From assembly GCA_905233835.1 (NCBI GenBank), contig CAJOGB010000036.1:1-8036 (forward strand): DNA of 8,036 bases, in the 5' to 3' direction. Position numbers and translations under genes: made by a program. A model generated the notes under the pieces. That model saw only the letters and a list, made by a program, of their open reading frames with translations, made no database searches and was not told the origin of the DNA. The number at the start of each line of letters is the position of its first letter. The first letter of the stretch is position 1. Source of the DNA: an uncultured Lachnospiraceae bacterium (lineage in GTDB: Bacteria > Bacillota > Clostridia > Lachnospirales > Lachnospiraceae). Shown one piece after another: positions 1-5,580 of this stretch.

Positions 1-917
1 ATCTCTAAGTTTTCCGGATCTGCAAGGTTATCAATCTTAAAGAAGTCTTCGACTTTCTTTACACCTTCCTGAGTAAGGTTTACTACCTTATCCTTTTCAC
101 CAACGATAAAGTCTCCGGTTTCTTCCTGCTCGATACCCATGATGGCATCCACCTTAGAGAACTCCGGAAGATCCTCACCACGCTTTAACTGACGTGCCAA
201 TACATCGCACATCTCATAAAGCTTTGTGGACTTTCCGCTCTGTCCGGAAATAATAAGTGGTGTACGAGCCTCATCGATTAATACGGAGTCCACCTCATCG
301 ATGATACAGTAGTGAAGTTCACGCTGAACCAAGTTCTCTTCGCGAACCACCATGTTATCTCTTAAGTAATCGAAACCAAGTTCGTTGTTTGTAATGTAAG
401 TAATGTCACAGTTATAAGCTTCCTGACGTTCCTCCCTGGACATATCGTTTAACACACATCCAACCTTTAAGCCCAAAAACTCATGAACCTGACCCATCCA
501 CTCCGCATCACGCTTGGCCAAGTAGTCGTTTACGGTAACGATCTGAACACCGCGCTCTTCCAAAGCATTTAAGTATGCCGGAAGGGTAGATACCAAAGTT
601 TTACCTTCACCGGTTTTCATCTCTGCGATACGGCCCTGGTGCAAAATAATACCACCGATTAACTGTACGCGGAAATGCTCCATACCAAGGACACGACGTG
701 CTGCTTCACGAACGACAGCATATGCCTCCGGCAAAATATCGTCTAAGGTCTTTCCGTCTTTTAACTGTTCTTTAAAGTATGGGGTCTTTGCCTTTAATTC
801 ATCATCGGAAAGTCCCATCATTTCATCGCGATAGGATTCGATTTTATCTACGATCGGATATATTCTTTTTAACTCACGTTCGCTGTGAGTTCCGAAAATC
901 GAATTAATAATACTCAT
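1..917 (-). CDS. secA: Preprotein translocase ATPase SecA, N-terminal part (gene runs off the left edge)
   Basis: SecA is the ATPase motor that pushes preproteins through the SecYEG channel; it is cytosolic and membrane-peripheral. Reading from the ATG at 917-915 gives 305 codons with no stop before the window edge, roughly the first third of a usual 800-900 residue SecA. Visible landmarks are the N-terminus MSIINSIFG, the Walker A motif MKTGEGKT (residues 100-107), VTVNDYLAKRDAEWM (about 127-141), ITNNELGFDYLRDNM (about 175-189) and the Walker B/DEAD-type box IIDEVDSVLIDEARTP (about 205-220), all standard for SecA. The 3' end of the fragment lies in the preprotein cross-linking region. The start is supported by AGGAG at 930-926, eight bases upstream of the ATG. 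Transcription probably starts at the promoter at 965-993. In many Firmicutes hpf/raiA lies just upstream of secA; here that place is taken by a non-coding RNA on the opposite strand. Confidence 0.97.
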   Translation of the reverse strand, partial: MSIINSIFGTHSERELKRIYPIVDKIESYRDEMMGLSDDELKAKTPYFKEQLKDGKTLDDILPEAYAVVREAARRVLGMEHFRVQLIGGIILHQGRIAEMKTGEGKTLVSTLPAYLNALEERGVQIVTVNDYLAKRDAEWMGQVHEFLGLKVGCVLNDMSREERQEAYNCDITYITNNELGFDYLRDNMVVREENLVQRELHYCIIDEVDSVLIDEARTPLIISGQSGKSTKLYEMCDVLARQLKRGEDLPEFSKVDAIMGIEQEETGDFIVGEKDKVVNLTQEGVKKVEDFFKIDNLADPENLE

Positions 918-964
918 TTTTCTTTCTCCTTTGCAGGTCGCCGGATGCGACACTCACTTTCGCT

Positions 965-993
965 ATTTTACCATGGATGGCCCCTTCTCACAA
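965..993 (-). promoter_or_regulatory. Predicted sigma-A promoter and leader of secA
   Basis: Read on the minus strand, TTGTGA (993-988, 4/6 match to -35) is separated by exactly 17 bases from TAAAAT (970-965, 5/6 match to -10). This predicts a transcript start near 958 and a leader of about 40 nt. The leader contains a small GC-rich hairpin, GTCGC-ATCCG-GCGAC (951-937), ahead of the AGGAG site at 930-926. The hairpin leaves the ribosome binding site free, so it may stabilise the 5' end rather than block translation. Seen in sequence; activity is inferred. Confidence 0.55.
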
Positions 994-1208
994 TAAAATA
1001 ATTGTCAAAAATCGTACATCTTTTTGAATTATCCGCCGATTCTTTTTCCTTTCGAAAACGCAAAATCGTTATTGATTTAAAATTGTGCCCCGAAAATACG
1101 CAAACCACTAGATATTGTTTTTATTGTCTTGAATTGTGTTATTATTTGAAAAATAAACTCAATTTAACAAACTTTAAAAAGTTTTTTCTTAAATTGTCAA
1201 AAAACTTG
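994..1208. other. AT-rich intergenic stretch without a supported gene
   Basis: No credible protein gene is present. The only open frame of note (plus strand, 1002-1220) starts with TTG, has no ribosome binding site and encodes a low-complexity K/L/F/N-rich peptide. The DNA holds an AT-rich inverted repeat AAACTTT-AA-AAAGTTT (1169-1184) and two copies of AATTGTCAAAA (1000-1010 and 1192-1202). The A/T tracts just left of 1209 sit where an UP element would act on the ncRNA promoter. Beyond that I see nothing specific in it. Confidence 0.5.
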
Positions 1209-1237
1209 TTGACAGATTGATGACCAGGGTTTAATAT
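1209..1237 (+). promoter_or_regulatory. Sigma-A promoter for the structured ncRNA
   Basis: A perfect -35 hexamer TTGACA (1209-1214) is followed after 17 bases by TAATAT (1232-1237, 4/6 match to -10), giving a transcript start around 1243-1245. The A/T-rich tract directly upstream could serve as an UP element. No start codon with a ribosome binding site follows; the transcript instead enters a strongly folded region, which supports a stand-alone RNA gene. Confidence 0.75.
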
Positions 1238-1242
1238 AAACT

Positions 1243-1563
1243 CACAAAGAAAAACACTTCCATCGGAAATCAAATCGGAGGTGTTTAAGAGGAACAGTTG
1301 GATAGCACGAAGGGAGGCCGTTAGCGTAAGAAACTAAGACCAAATGTAAGCCGGGGTCTAGCCGGTAAATACTAGACACGATGGAAAAACCGGGAAACAA
1401 GCTCTTAGACATAGGCTGTTTTAGCCGTGAAGGTAAAAGTGAAAGAGGATATGGTTCAATAGGTTTTCATCGGAACATAGGAGGATGTCCACGAATGGAC
1501 AAAATAGAAGTACAATTTAAGGAATAGACGGGATCCGGTGTAAGGACTCCCGTCTATTTCATT
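1243..1563 (+). ncRNA. Structured non-coding RNA, probable raiA-motif RNA
   Basis: This transcript has its own promoter (1209-1237) and terminator (1522-1559) and no credible ORF. Local helices visible by eye are: 1252-1260 with 1278-1286 (9 bp, one G-U); GTCTAG 1356-1361 with CTAGAC 1372-1377; CTAAGA 1334-1339 with TCTTAG 1403-1408, enclosing the previous hairpin; GGCT 1414-1417 with AGCC 1423-1426; and GTCCA-CGAA-TGGAC 1487-1500. Long-range pairing is possible between 1379-1387 and 1464-1472, and alternatively between 1258-1265 and 1379-1386. The purine-rich joints (GAGGAACAG, GGGAGGCCG, AAGAAACTAAGACC, GGTAAATA) look like conserved single-stranded RNA motifs. It does not show the hallmarks of RNase P RNA, tmRNA, SRP RNA or a T-box leader. 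Size, architecture, host group and location by secA (often linked to raiA/hpf in Firmicutes) point to the raiA motif, an ncRNA implicated in sporulation and aggregation in Clostridium. The RNA-gene call is firm; the family name is my recognition and is untested. Confidence 0.72.
1522..1559 (+). terminator. Rho-independent terminator of the ncRNA, overlapping the end of the convergent gene
   Basis: The arms AATAGACGGGA (1523-1533) and TCCCGTCTATT (1548-1558) pair perfectly over 11 bp. They extend inward by TCC/GGA (1534-1536 with 1544-1546) past a bulged C1547, leaving a 7-nt loop. A T-rich but interrupted tract (TTTCATTGTTTTG) follows on the plus strand. The right arm covers the stop codon and last codons of the minus-strand glycosyltransferase gene, so the hairpin may end both convergent transcripts. 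On the minus strand the following tract (TTCCTTAAATT) is weaker. Confidence 0.75.
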
Positions 1564-2762
1564 GTTTTGATATATTCCACCAACTGCGTCGCATGGGCGC
1601 TCCAATTATATTTTTCTTCATAAAGGACCTGCCCCTCTGCAGCCATACTTTCCGCATCCGCTTCGTCCAAATCTTTTAAGCGTCGAATCAAAGAAGACAA
1701 ATTCCTTTCCTCATAGGAAAGAATATTTTCCCCGTCCTTAATATCCTCGTCAAAATCTTTTGCCATATCGGAAATGCAAACCGCACCGTTTGCCCAAGCA
1801 GATGTTACCCGATCATGAAGCCCCCGTGCAAACATGGGATTGATATCCAACACATATCGATACTGCCCCATCACCTGCAAAGAGGGTGCCATGGAACGAG
1901 GCGGCAAAAAATGAATTTGTAAATTATCGGCAAGAGAAGAATTTTCCCAACCTTCTCCCATTACCGCTATTGGTAAATCCCCTTCGGATAAAACATTAAG
2001 AATGTGCTCCCGTTTTTGGTTGCGCTTCTTTTGATCCACCAAAAACATATGATTTAAGAGTTCCGCAAATCCGCTCATCTCATAAAAATCCTGAATATAG
2101 GCATCTACTTCTTCGAGCGTTTTTGCACCGCTGTAACTTTTCAAAAGAGTCAGCAAACATTCCTCTATGGGCTTGGCAGTATCTTTCCATGCATCCCATA
2201 AATCAAGAGCTACCTGATAGGTGGCATCATTGATTTGATTTCGAAGGGCCAAGATTTTTTCGTCTAAGCTCTCGTCTTTTAAATAGGTACCGGTAAAAAG
2301 GATTTCATTTTTTCTGTCCGAAAAAGGCAGTGTGTCAAAAGCCTTTGTTCCCGCCACCGGAAGTAAAGAAACATCCTTTAAATGGGGATAATTCTTTTTC
2401 ATATAATCCACATGGCACTTATCGATTCCCAATGCATAGTATCGCTTTATGGGAAAGGTAAGCCCCGGATGATGATAGAGCGGGTGATCTAAAATATAAT
2501 TTACAAAAGGTGCATCGATTTTATTTAAAACCCGCTTTCCGTCATCATCGATAAGATAGGGCAGTTTTGAATTAATATCCAAAATGGCATCATAGGTTTT
2601 ACCGTACTGCGCTTCCAGCAAAGAATAATCCGCCTTGGCTTCATCAAAGTCAAGACGGACTACTTCTATATTCATTTTTTCCAACTCCTCTTGGATTCGA
2701 TCCAAGAAAAAGGAGCCAGAAAAATAACATAATTCTTTTGTAGACGCAATCAGAATTCTCAT
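1554..2762 (-). CDS. CgeB-like group 1 glycosyltransferase family protein
   Basis: The predicted 402-residue protein resembles the cytosolic GT-B proteins annotated as CgeB-like or 'glycosyl transferases group 1' (Glyco_trans_1_2), with a DUF3880-like N-terminal half. It has a Rossmann-like beginning MRILIAST, a DHPLYH motif (92-97) typical of this group, and a C-terminal donor-binding region with GLHDRVTSAWANGA (314-327), where related proteins contact the nucleotide sugar. It ends with a Y-x-W-S-A-H-A helix (385-391) usual for the family. No signal peptide or membrane segment is seen. The start used is the ATG at 2762-2760, which overlaps the map stop codon as TAATG; a longer frame reaching 2855 would add 31 residues that merely read map DNA out of frame. 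AGAGG lies about 13 nt upstream inside map. Last gene of the operon; acceptor and sugar unknown. Spore-surface or flagellin glycosylation are possibilities known for related proteins, but nothing here decides. Confidence 0.8.
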   Translation of the reverse strand: MRILIASTKELCYFSGSFFLDRIQEELEKMNIEVVRLDFDEAKADYSLLEAQYGKTYDAILDINSKLPYLIDDDGKRVLNKIDAPFVNYILDHPLYHHPGLTFPIKRYYALGIDKCHVDYMKKNYPHLKDVSLLPVAGTKAFDTLPFSDRKNEILFTGTYLKDESLDEKILALRNQINDATYQVALDLWDAWKDTAKPIEECLLTLLKSYSGAKTLEEVDAYIQDFYEMSGFAELLNHMFLVDQKKRNQKREHILNVLSEGDLPIAVMGEGWENSSLADNLQIHFLPPRSMAPSLQVMGQYRYVLDINPMFARGLHDRVTSAWANGAVCISDMAKDFDEDIKDGENILSYEERNLSSLIRRLKDLDEADAESMAAEGQVLYEEKYNWSAHATQLVEYIKTMK

Positions 2763-3631
2763 TAGCAGGAAATTACCTCTACCCCTTCTTCGGTTACGTA
2801 AATCTGATACTCCCACTGCGCGGATGGCTTTCCGTCCATGGTATAAACTTCCCAACCGTTTTCTTTATCCGTAAAGATCTGTGCCGTTCCCATATTAATC
2901 ATGGGCTCAATGGTAAACATCATACCCGGAACGATTAACATATCTTCACCGGCATTGGAGCAGTATCCCACCCAAGGTTCCTCATGGAATTCCAAACCGA
3001 CTCCGTGTCCACCGATTTCACGAACCACGGAATATCCGTTTGCTTCCGCATGCTCGTGAATCACCTGAGCCATATCCCCAAGGAAGGTCCAAGGTTTTAC
3101 CGCTTCCAAACCAAGGTCGCAGCATTCTTTGGTTACTTCCACCAAACGCTTCTTTTCCTCACTGACATTTCCGATCATAAACATACGGGAGGAATCGGAA
3201 AAATATCCGTCCAAAATCGTAGAGCAATCCACGTTTATAATATCTCCGTCTTTTAAAATCACATCCTTTGAAGGAATACCGTGGCAAACCTGATCGTTTA
3301 CGGATGTGCATACGCTCTTCGGAAATCCCTCATAGTTTAACGGTGCGGGAATACCGCCCATTTTCTTTGTGGTTTCATAAACGATATCGTCGATTTCCTG
3401 GGTATTCATTCCCACATGGATCGCTTCCGCTACCGCATCGAGACAAGCCATATTAATCTTTGCGGACTCACGAATCTTTTGCACCTGTGCTTCGGTTTTA
3501 ATAATGTCATGACTGGGCACAAGATGTCCCTTTAATGCATGAGCTTCGATTTTTTTATCAAATCTCTCATGACAAACCTTATACTTTTTTCCGCTGCCAC
3601 ACCAGCAAGCATCGTTTCTCCCAAGTTTCAT
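2762..3631 (-). CDS. map: Type I methionine aminopeptidase with N-terminal SEC-C zinc motif
   Basis: This 289-residue cytosolic metalloenzyme removes the initiator methionine from nascent proteins. Residues 9-21 form a SEC-C motif (C9-x-C11-x8-C20-H21), the zinc-binding tail motif best known from SecA and linked to ribosome or SecB contact. The catalytic domain follows from about residue 43. The expected metal ligands are all present: D135, D146, H209, E242 and E274, plus the substrate-side H117 in CHGIP; the spacing closely matches the E. coli enzyme. Usual MetAP residues around the ligands vary slightly (SDSSR for GDTS, QWEYQ for QWEHT) but the ligands are intact, so I expect an active enzyme. 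Start ATG 3631-3629 is preceded by AAGGA about 10 nt upstream. The gene sits 13 nt after the SurA-N-like gene and shares a TAATG stop/start with the downstream glycosyltransferase. SEC-C-tagged MetAPs are common in Clostridia. Confidence 0.95.
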   Translation of the reverse strand: MKLGRNDACWCGSGKKYKVCHERFDKKIEAHALKGHLVPSHDIIKTEAQVQKIRESAKINMACLDAVAEAIHVGMNTQEIDDIVYETTKKMGGIPAPLNYEGFPKSVCTSVNDQVCHGIPSKDVILKDGDIINVDCSTILDGYFSDSSRMFMIGNVSEEKKRLVEVTKECCDLGLEAVKPWTFLGDMAQVIHEHAEANGYSVVREIGGHGVGLEFHEEPWVGYCSNAGEDMLIVPGMMFTIEPMINMGTAQIFTDKENGWEVYTMDGKPSAQWEYQIYVTEEGVEVISC

Positions 3632-3644
3632 TTTTTAATTCCTT

Positions 3645-4355
3645 CTATTCTTCTTCCATGGTTACCTGTACATCATGCACGAGAGTAACATTTCCAAAAT
3701 TAATCCGGTCCCAAACCTTTTTGTTGACCTTTATTTTTACATCCTTTTCTTTTAACCACTGCTCATAGTCATACCCATCATAGGCATAACCCGCATAGGT
3801 TTTTCCGGTTTCAGTAGCCAAAAGCATCTGATACTTTTCCGCCAAAGCGATCTTTCGCATGGAGTCATTTATGACTTCATATTCCACCGGGAGATTTTCT
3901 TTTTGTACATCGTACAAGTCTTCCCAAAAATCGGTACGCCTTTGTTCCAATGCAATCTTTTCATCCTCGGAAAGGGTAAGGCCGTTTTCCAAGGCAGCAT
4001 TATAAAACAAATAGTCGTGCACCGCCATATCCATGGCCGCATCTTTTGCGGAAAGCTGTACAAAGCTTTGATTCGTATGAATATTCCAAAACGCTCTGGA
4101 GTTTTTGGCATCGTAAACAAGAGCCTTTTCCTCCACGTTTTGCTCCTCGTACAAAACATAAAACGCAAGATCTCTTAGCGTTAATTCCTGAACATCCACC
4201 TTTACGGCTACCGCATCCAAGTTCTCGCTGTAGATTAAATACTGCCTCGACTGAAAACTGAGAAGTGAAGCTACACCGATAGCGGCTATCACCGTAAAAA
4301 TGATAATAACCCGAAGAATCGAATCTAACTTTTTCGTTTTTGTATTACTTTTCAT
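3645..4355 (-). CDS. Membrane-anchored SurA-N/PrsA-like protein lacking a PPIase domain
   Basis: The 236-residue product has a short basic N-terminus (KSNTKTKK), one strong hydrophobic segment at about 13-34 and a mostly charged remainder, so it is probably a type II-like membrane-anchored extracytoplasmic protein; no lipobox is seen. Residues about 48-70 (VAVKVDVQELTLRDLAFYVLYEE) recall the 'VNGEEITLxxFxFYL' start of SurA/PrsA N-terminal chaperone domains. The helical stretch 104-136 (AAMDMAVHDYLFYNAALENGLTLSEDE) recalls the following helices, and the tail (KVNKKVWDRINFG) resembles the C-terminal strand of such foldases. No parvulin domain is present, so a chaperone or scaffold role is more likely than prolyl isomerase activity. 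It begins 6 nt after the NlpC/P60 gene without a clear ribosome binding site, suggesting translational coupling. The fold is inferred by eye, and no specific function can be named. Confidence 0.7.
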   Translation of the reverse strand: MKSNTKTKKLDSILRVIIIFTVIAAIGVASLLSFQSRQYLIYSENLDAVAVKVDVQELTLRDLAFYVLYEEQNVEEKALVYDAKNSRAFWNIHTNQSFVQLSAKDAAMDMAVHDYLFYNAALENGLTLSEDEKIALEQRRTDFWEDLYDVQKENLPVEYEVINDSMRKIALAEKYQMLLATETGKTYAGYAYDGYDYEQWLKEKDVKIKVNKKVWDRINFGNVTLVHDVQVTMEEE

Positions 4356-4361
4356 AAATCA

Positions 4362-5441
4362 CTAAATCACTCGTCGAATGGCCAATATCGTACGACAGGT
4401 CACCGATCGATTTGCTGTAATTCCCGCTCGCGTACTCTGGGCCTCCACGATGGTGCCGGATCCCGTATAAATTCCTACATGGCCCGGATAGCAAACGATA
4501 TCTCCTGCTTTCAAACAGTCAAAACTTACTTCCTGTCCTACGGTTCGCATGGACGCAGAGGTGGCTCGTCCGGCCCCCAAACTGATACCGAAATTCTTAT
4601 ATACCTGCTGTACAAATCCGGAGCAGTCGCAGCCCTCCGTCAAAGAAGTTCCGCCCCAAACATAGGGGTTTCCAACAAACTGCATGGCGTAAGATACCAC
4701 CGCAGCTCCACTGACGTTTGTTCTCTGAGCCGGGTTTACACCGGTCTTTTGTCCGGATGCCGCTGCATTGGCAGATGCCTGTTCTGCCGCACGACGTCTG
4801 GCTTCTTCCTCCGCTTTCTTTCGGGCAGCTTCCCTAGCCGCCGCCAACTGTTTATCAAAATTCGCCACCTGTTTTTTCTTTGCGGCAATCATACTGTTTA
4901 AGGATGACTTCTTGGCCGCCAAAGAGTTTTTCTCGCTCTTTAAAACTGCTTTCTGTGACTCCAACTCGGTTTGCATCTCTTCGATTTCCACCTGAGTCGC
5001 CACATAACTGTCCAAAAGATTTCTGTCATATTCATAAATCGCATTGGCATATTCCACACGATTGATAAAATCACCGATACTGCCGGATTCCACAAAAATG
5101 GTAAGCAGATTTTCATTCCCGTGTTCGTATAAATACTTCATACGAACCTTCATATTTTGATACTGTCGCTCTTCCGCATCCTTTGCAGCCTGAAGTTCGT
5201 ATCCCAGTTCTTCGATTTCTGCTTCCATGGCAGATATCTCCGATTCCAGGCCTTCAATCTCGGCTAAGATATCTACAAGTTCCTCATCCAGTTCCGCGAT
5301 CTCATCTTCCAACTGAGCCTTTTCCTGCTCCAGCTGACTGATGGACTTTTCGGCATAGACACTTCCCGAAAACGCTCCTAAAACAACCGTCACCAGAAGC
5401 ACCCCGGAAAGCACTTTAACTTTTCTATTTACCTTCGGCAT
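4362..5441 (-). CDS. Secreted PcsB/CwlO-type NlpC/P60 peptidoglycan hydrolase
   Basis: This 359-residue exported protein probably cleaves peptide cross-links or stems of peptidoglycan during growth and division. It has a Sec signal peptide with likely cleavage after VYA30. A long heptad coiled coil (about 32-90 and 140-225) follows, interrupted by the PcsB-type segment MKYLYEHGNENLLTIF (101-116). An Ala/Arg/Glu-rich linker leads to a C-terminal NlpC/P60 domain (about 244-359). Catalytic residues visible are C273 in CDCSGFV, H321 in PGHVGIY and a polar third residue, probably Q335 in EAQST. C271 is an extra cysteine where relatives often have a small residue. In PcsB/CwlO relatives the coiled coil is held by FtsEX, which activates the hydrolase; no ftsEX is in view. 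Start ATG 5441-5439 has GGAG at 5452-5449, 7 nt away. It is the first gene of the four-gene operon reading towards secA. Confidence 0.93.
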   Translation of the reverse strand: MPKVNRKVKVLSGVLLVTVVLGAFSGSVYAEKSISQLEQEKAQLEDEIAELDEELVDILAEIEGLESEISAMEAEIEELGYELQAAKDAEERQYQNMKVRMKYLYEHGNENLLTIFVESGSIGDFINRVEYANAIYEYDRNLLDSYVATQVEIEEMQTELESQKAVLKSEKNSLAAKKSSLNSMIAAKKKQVANFDKQLAAAREAARKKAEEEARRRAAEQASANAAASGQKTGVNPAQRTNVSGAAVVSYAMQFVGNPYVWGGTSLTEGCDCSGFVQQVYKNFGISLGAGRATSASMRTVGQEVSFDCLKAGDIVCYPGHVGIYTGSGTIVEAQSTRAGITANRSVTCRTILAIRRVI

Positions 5442-5476
5442 AAAAATTCTCCGTAAAATTGCACATACTTATTATC

Positions 5477-5505
5477 ATCATAGTAAAAATCGGTTGTTTT
5501 TGCAA
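5477..5505 (-). promoter_or_regulatory. Sigma-A promoter of the NlpC/P60-map-glycosyltransferase operon
   Basis: On the minus strand TTGCAA (5505-5500, 4/6 match to -35) and TATGAT (5482-5477, 5/6 match to -10) are exactly 17 bases apart. The predicted start near 5470 gives a leader of about 30 nt ending in the GGAG site. It lies just beyond the veg terminator, so the operon has its own transcription start and does not depend on veg read-through. Confidence 0.7.
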
Positions 5506-5540
5506 GTAAACGAAGGGGGTTAAAGCCTATTTTTGCAAAG

Positions 5541-5573
5541 AAAAACTCCCCCGACCGAAACGGTCGAAGGAGT
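5541..5573 (-). terminator. Rho-independent terminator of veg
   Basis: Read on the minus strand, the arms ACTCC-TT-CGACCG and CGGTCG-GG-GGAGT close a TTT loop, and TTTTTCTTTG follows. The two central positions are G-U wobbles in minus-strand RNA but would be C-A mismatches in plus-strand RNA. The hairpin therefore works only for the veg transcript. It begins about 7 nt past the veg stop codon. Confidence 0.88.
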
Positions 5574-5580
5574 GAGTTTC

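Noticed and set aside
1169..1184. AAACTTT-AA-AAAGTTT inverted repeat followed by T6, considered as a terminator or operator
   Set aside because: Composed almost only of A/T with a 2-nt loop, in AT-rich DNA, with no gene ending before it; not enough evidence for either role.
1000..1202. Two direct copies of AATTGTCAAAA, each containing a minus-strand TTGACA
   Set aside because: No good -10 at 17 nt for either copy on the minus strand (best is TAAAGT at 18 nt for the right copy); expected by chance in such AT-rich sequence.
1002..1220. 72-residue plus-strand open frame left of the ncRNA
   Set aside because: TTG start, no ribosome binding site, low-complexity K/L/F/N composition from AT-rich DNA, and it runs through the ncRNA promoter. 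Likely chance.
2763..2855. 31-residue N-terminal extension of the glycosyltransferase
   Set aside because: It reads map coding DNA out of frame, gives an Arg-rich unlikely sequence, and the ATG at 2762 begins a typical Rossmann strand with coupling to map.
4479..4901. 140-residue open frame on the plus strand opposite the NlpC/P60 gene
   Set aside because: Antisense shadow of a clear hydrolase gene; no ribosome binding site and a Ser/Arg/Cys-rich composition typical of reverse reading.
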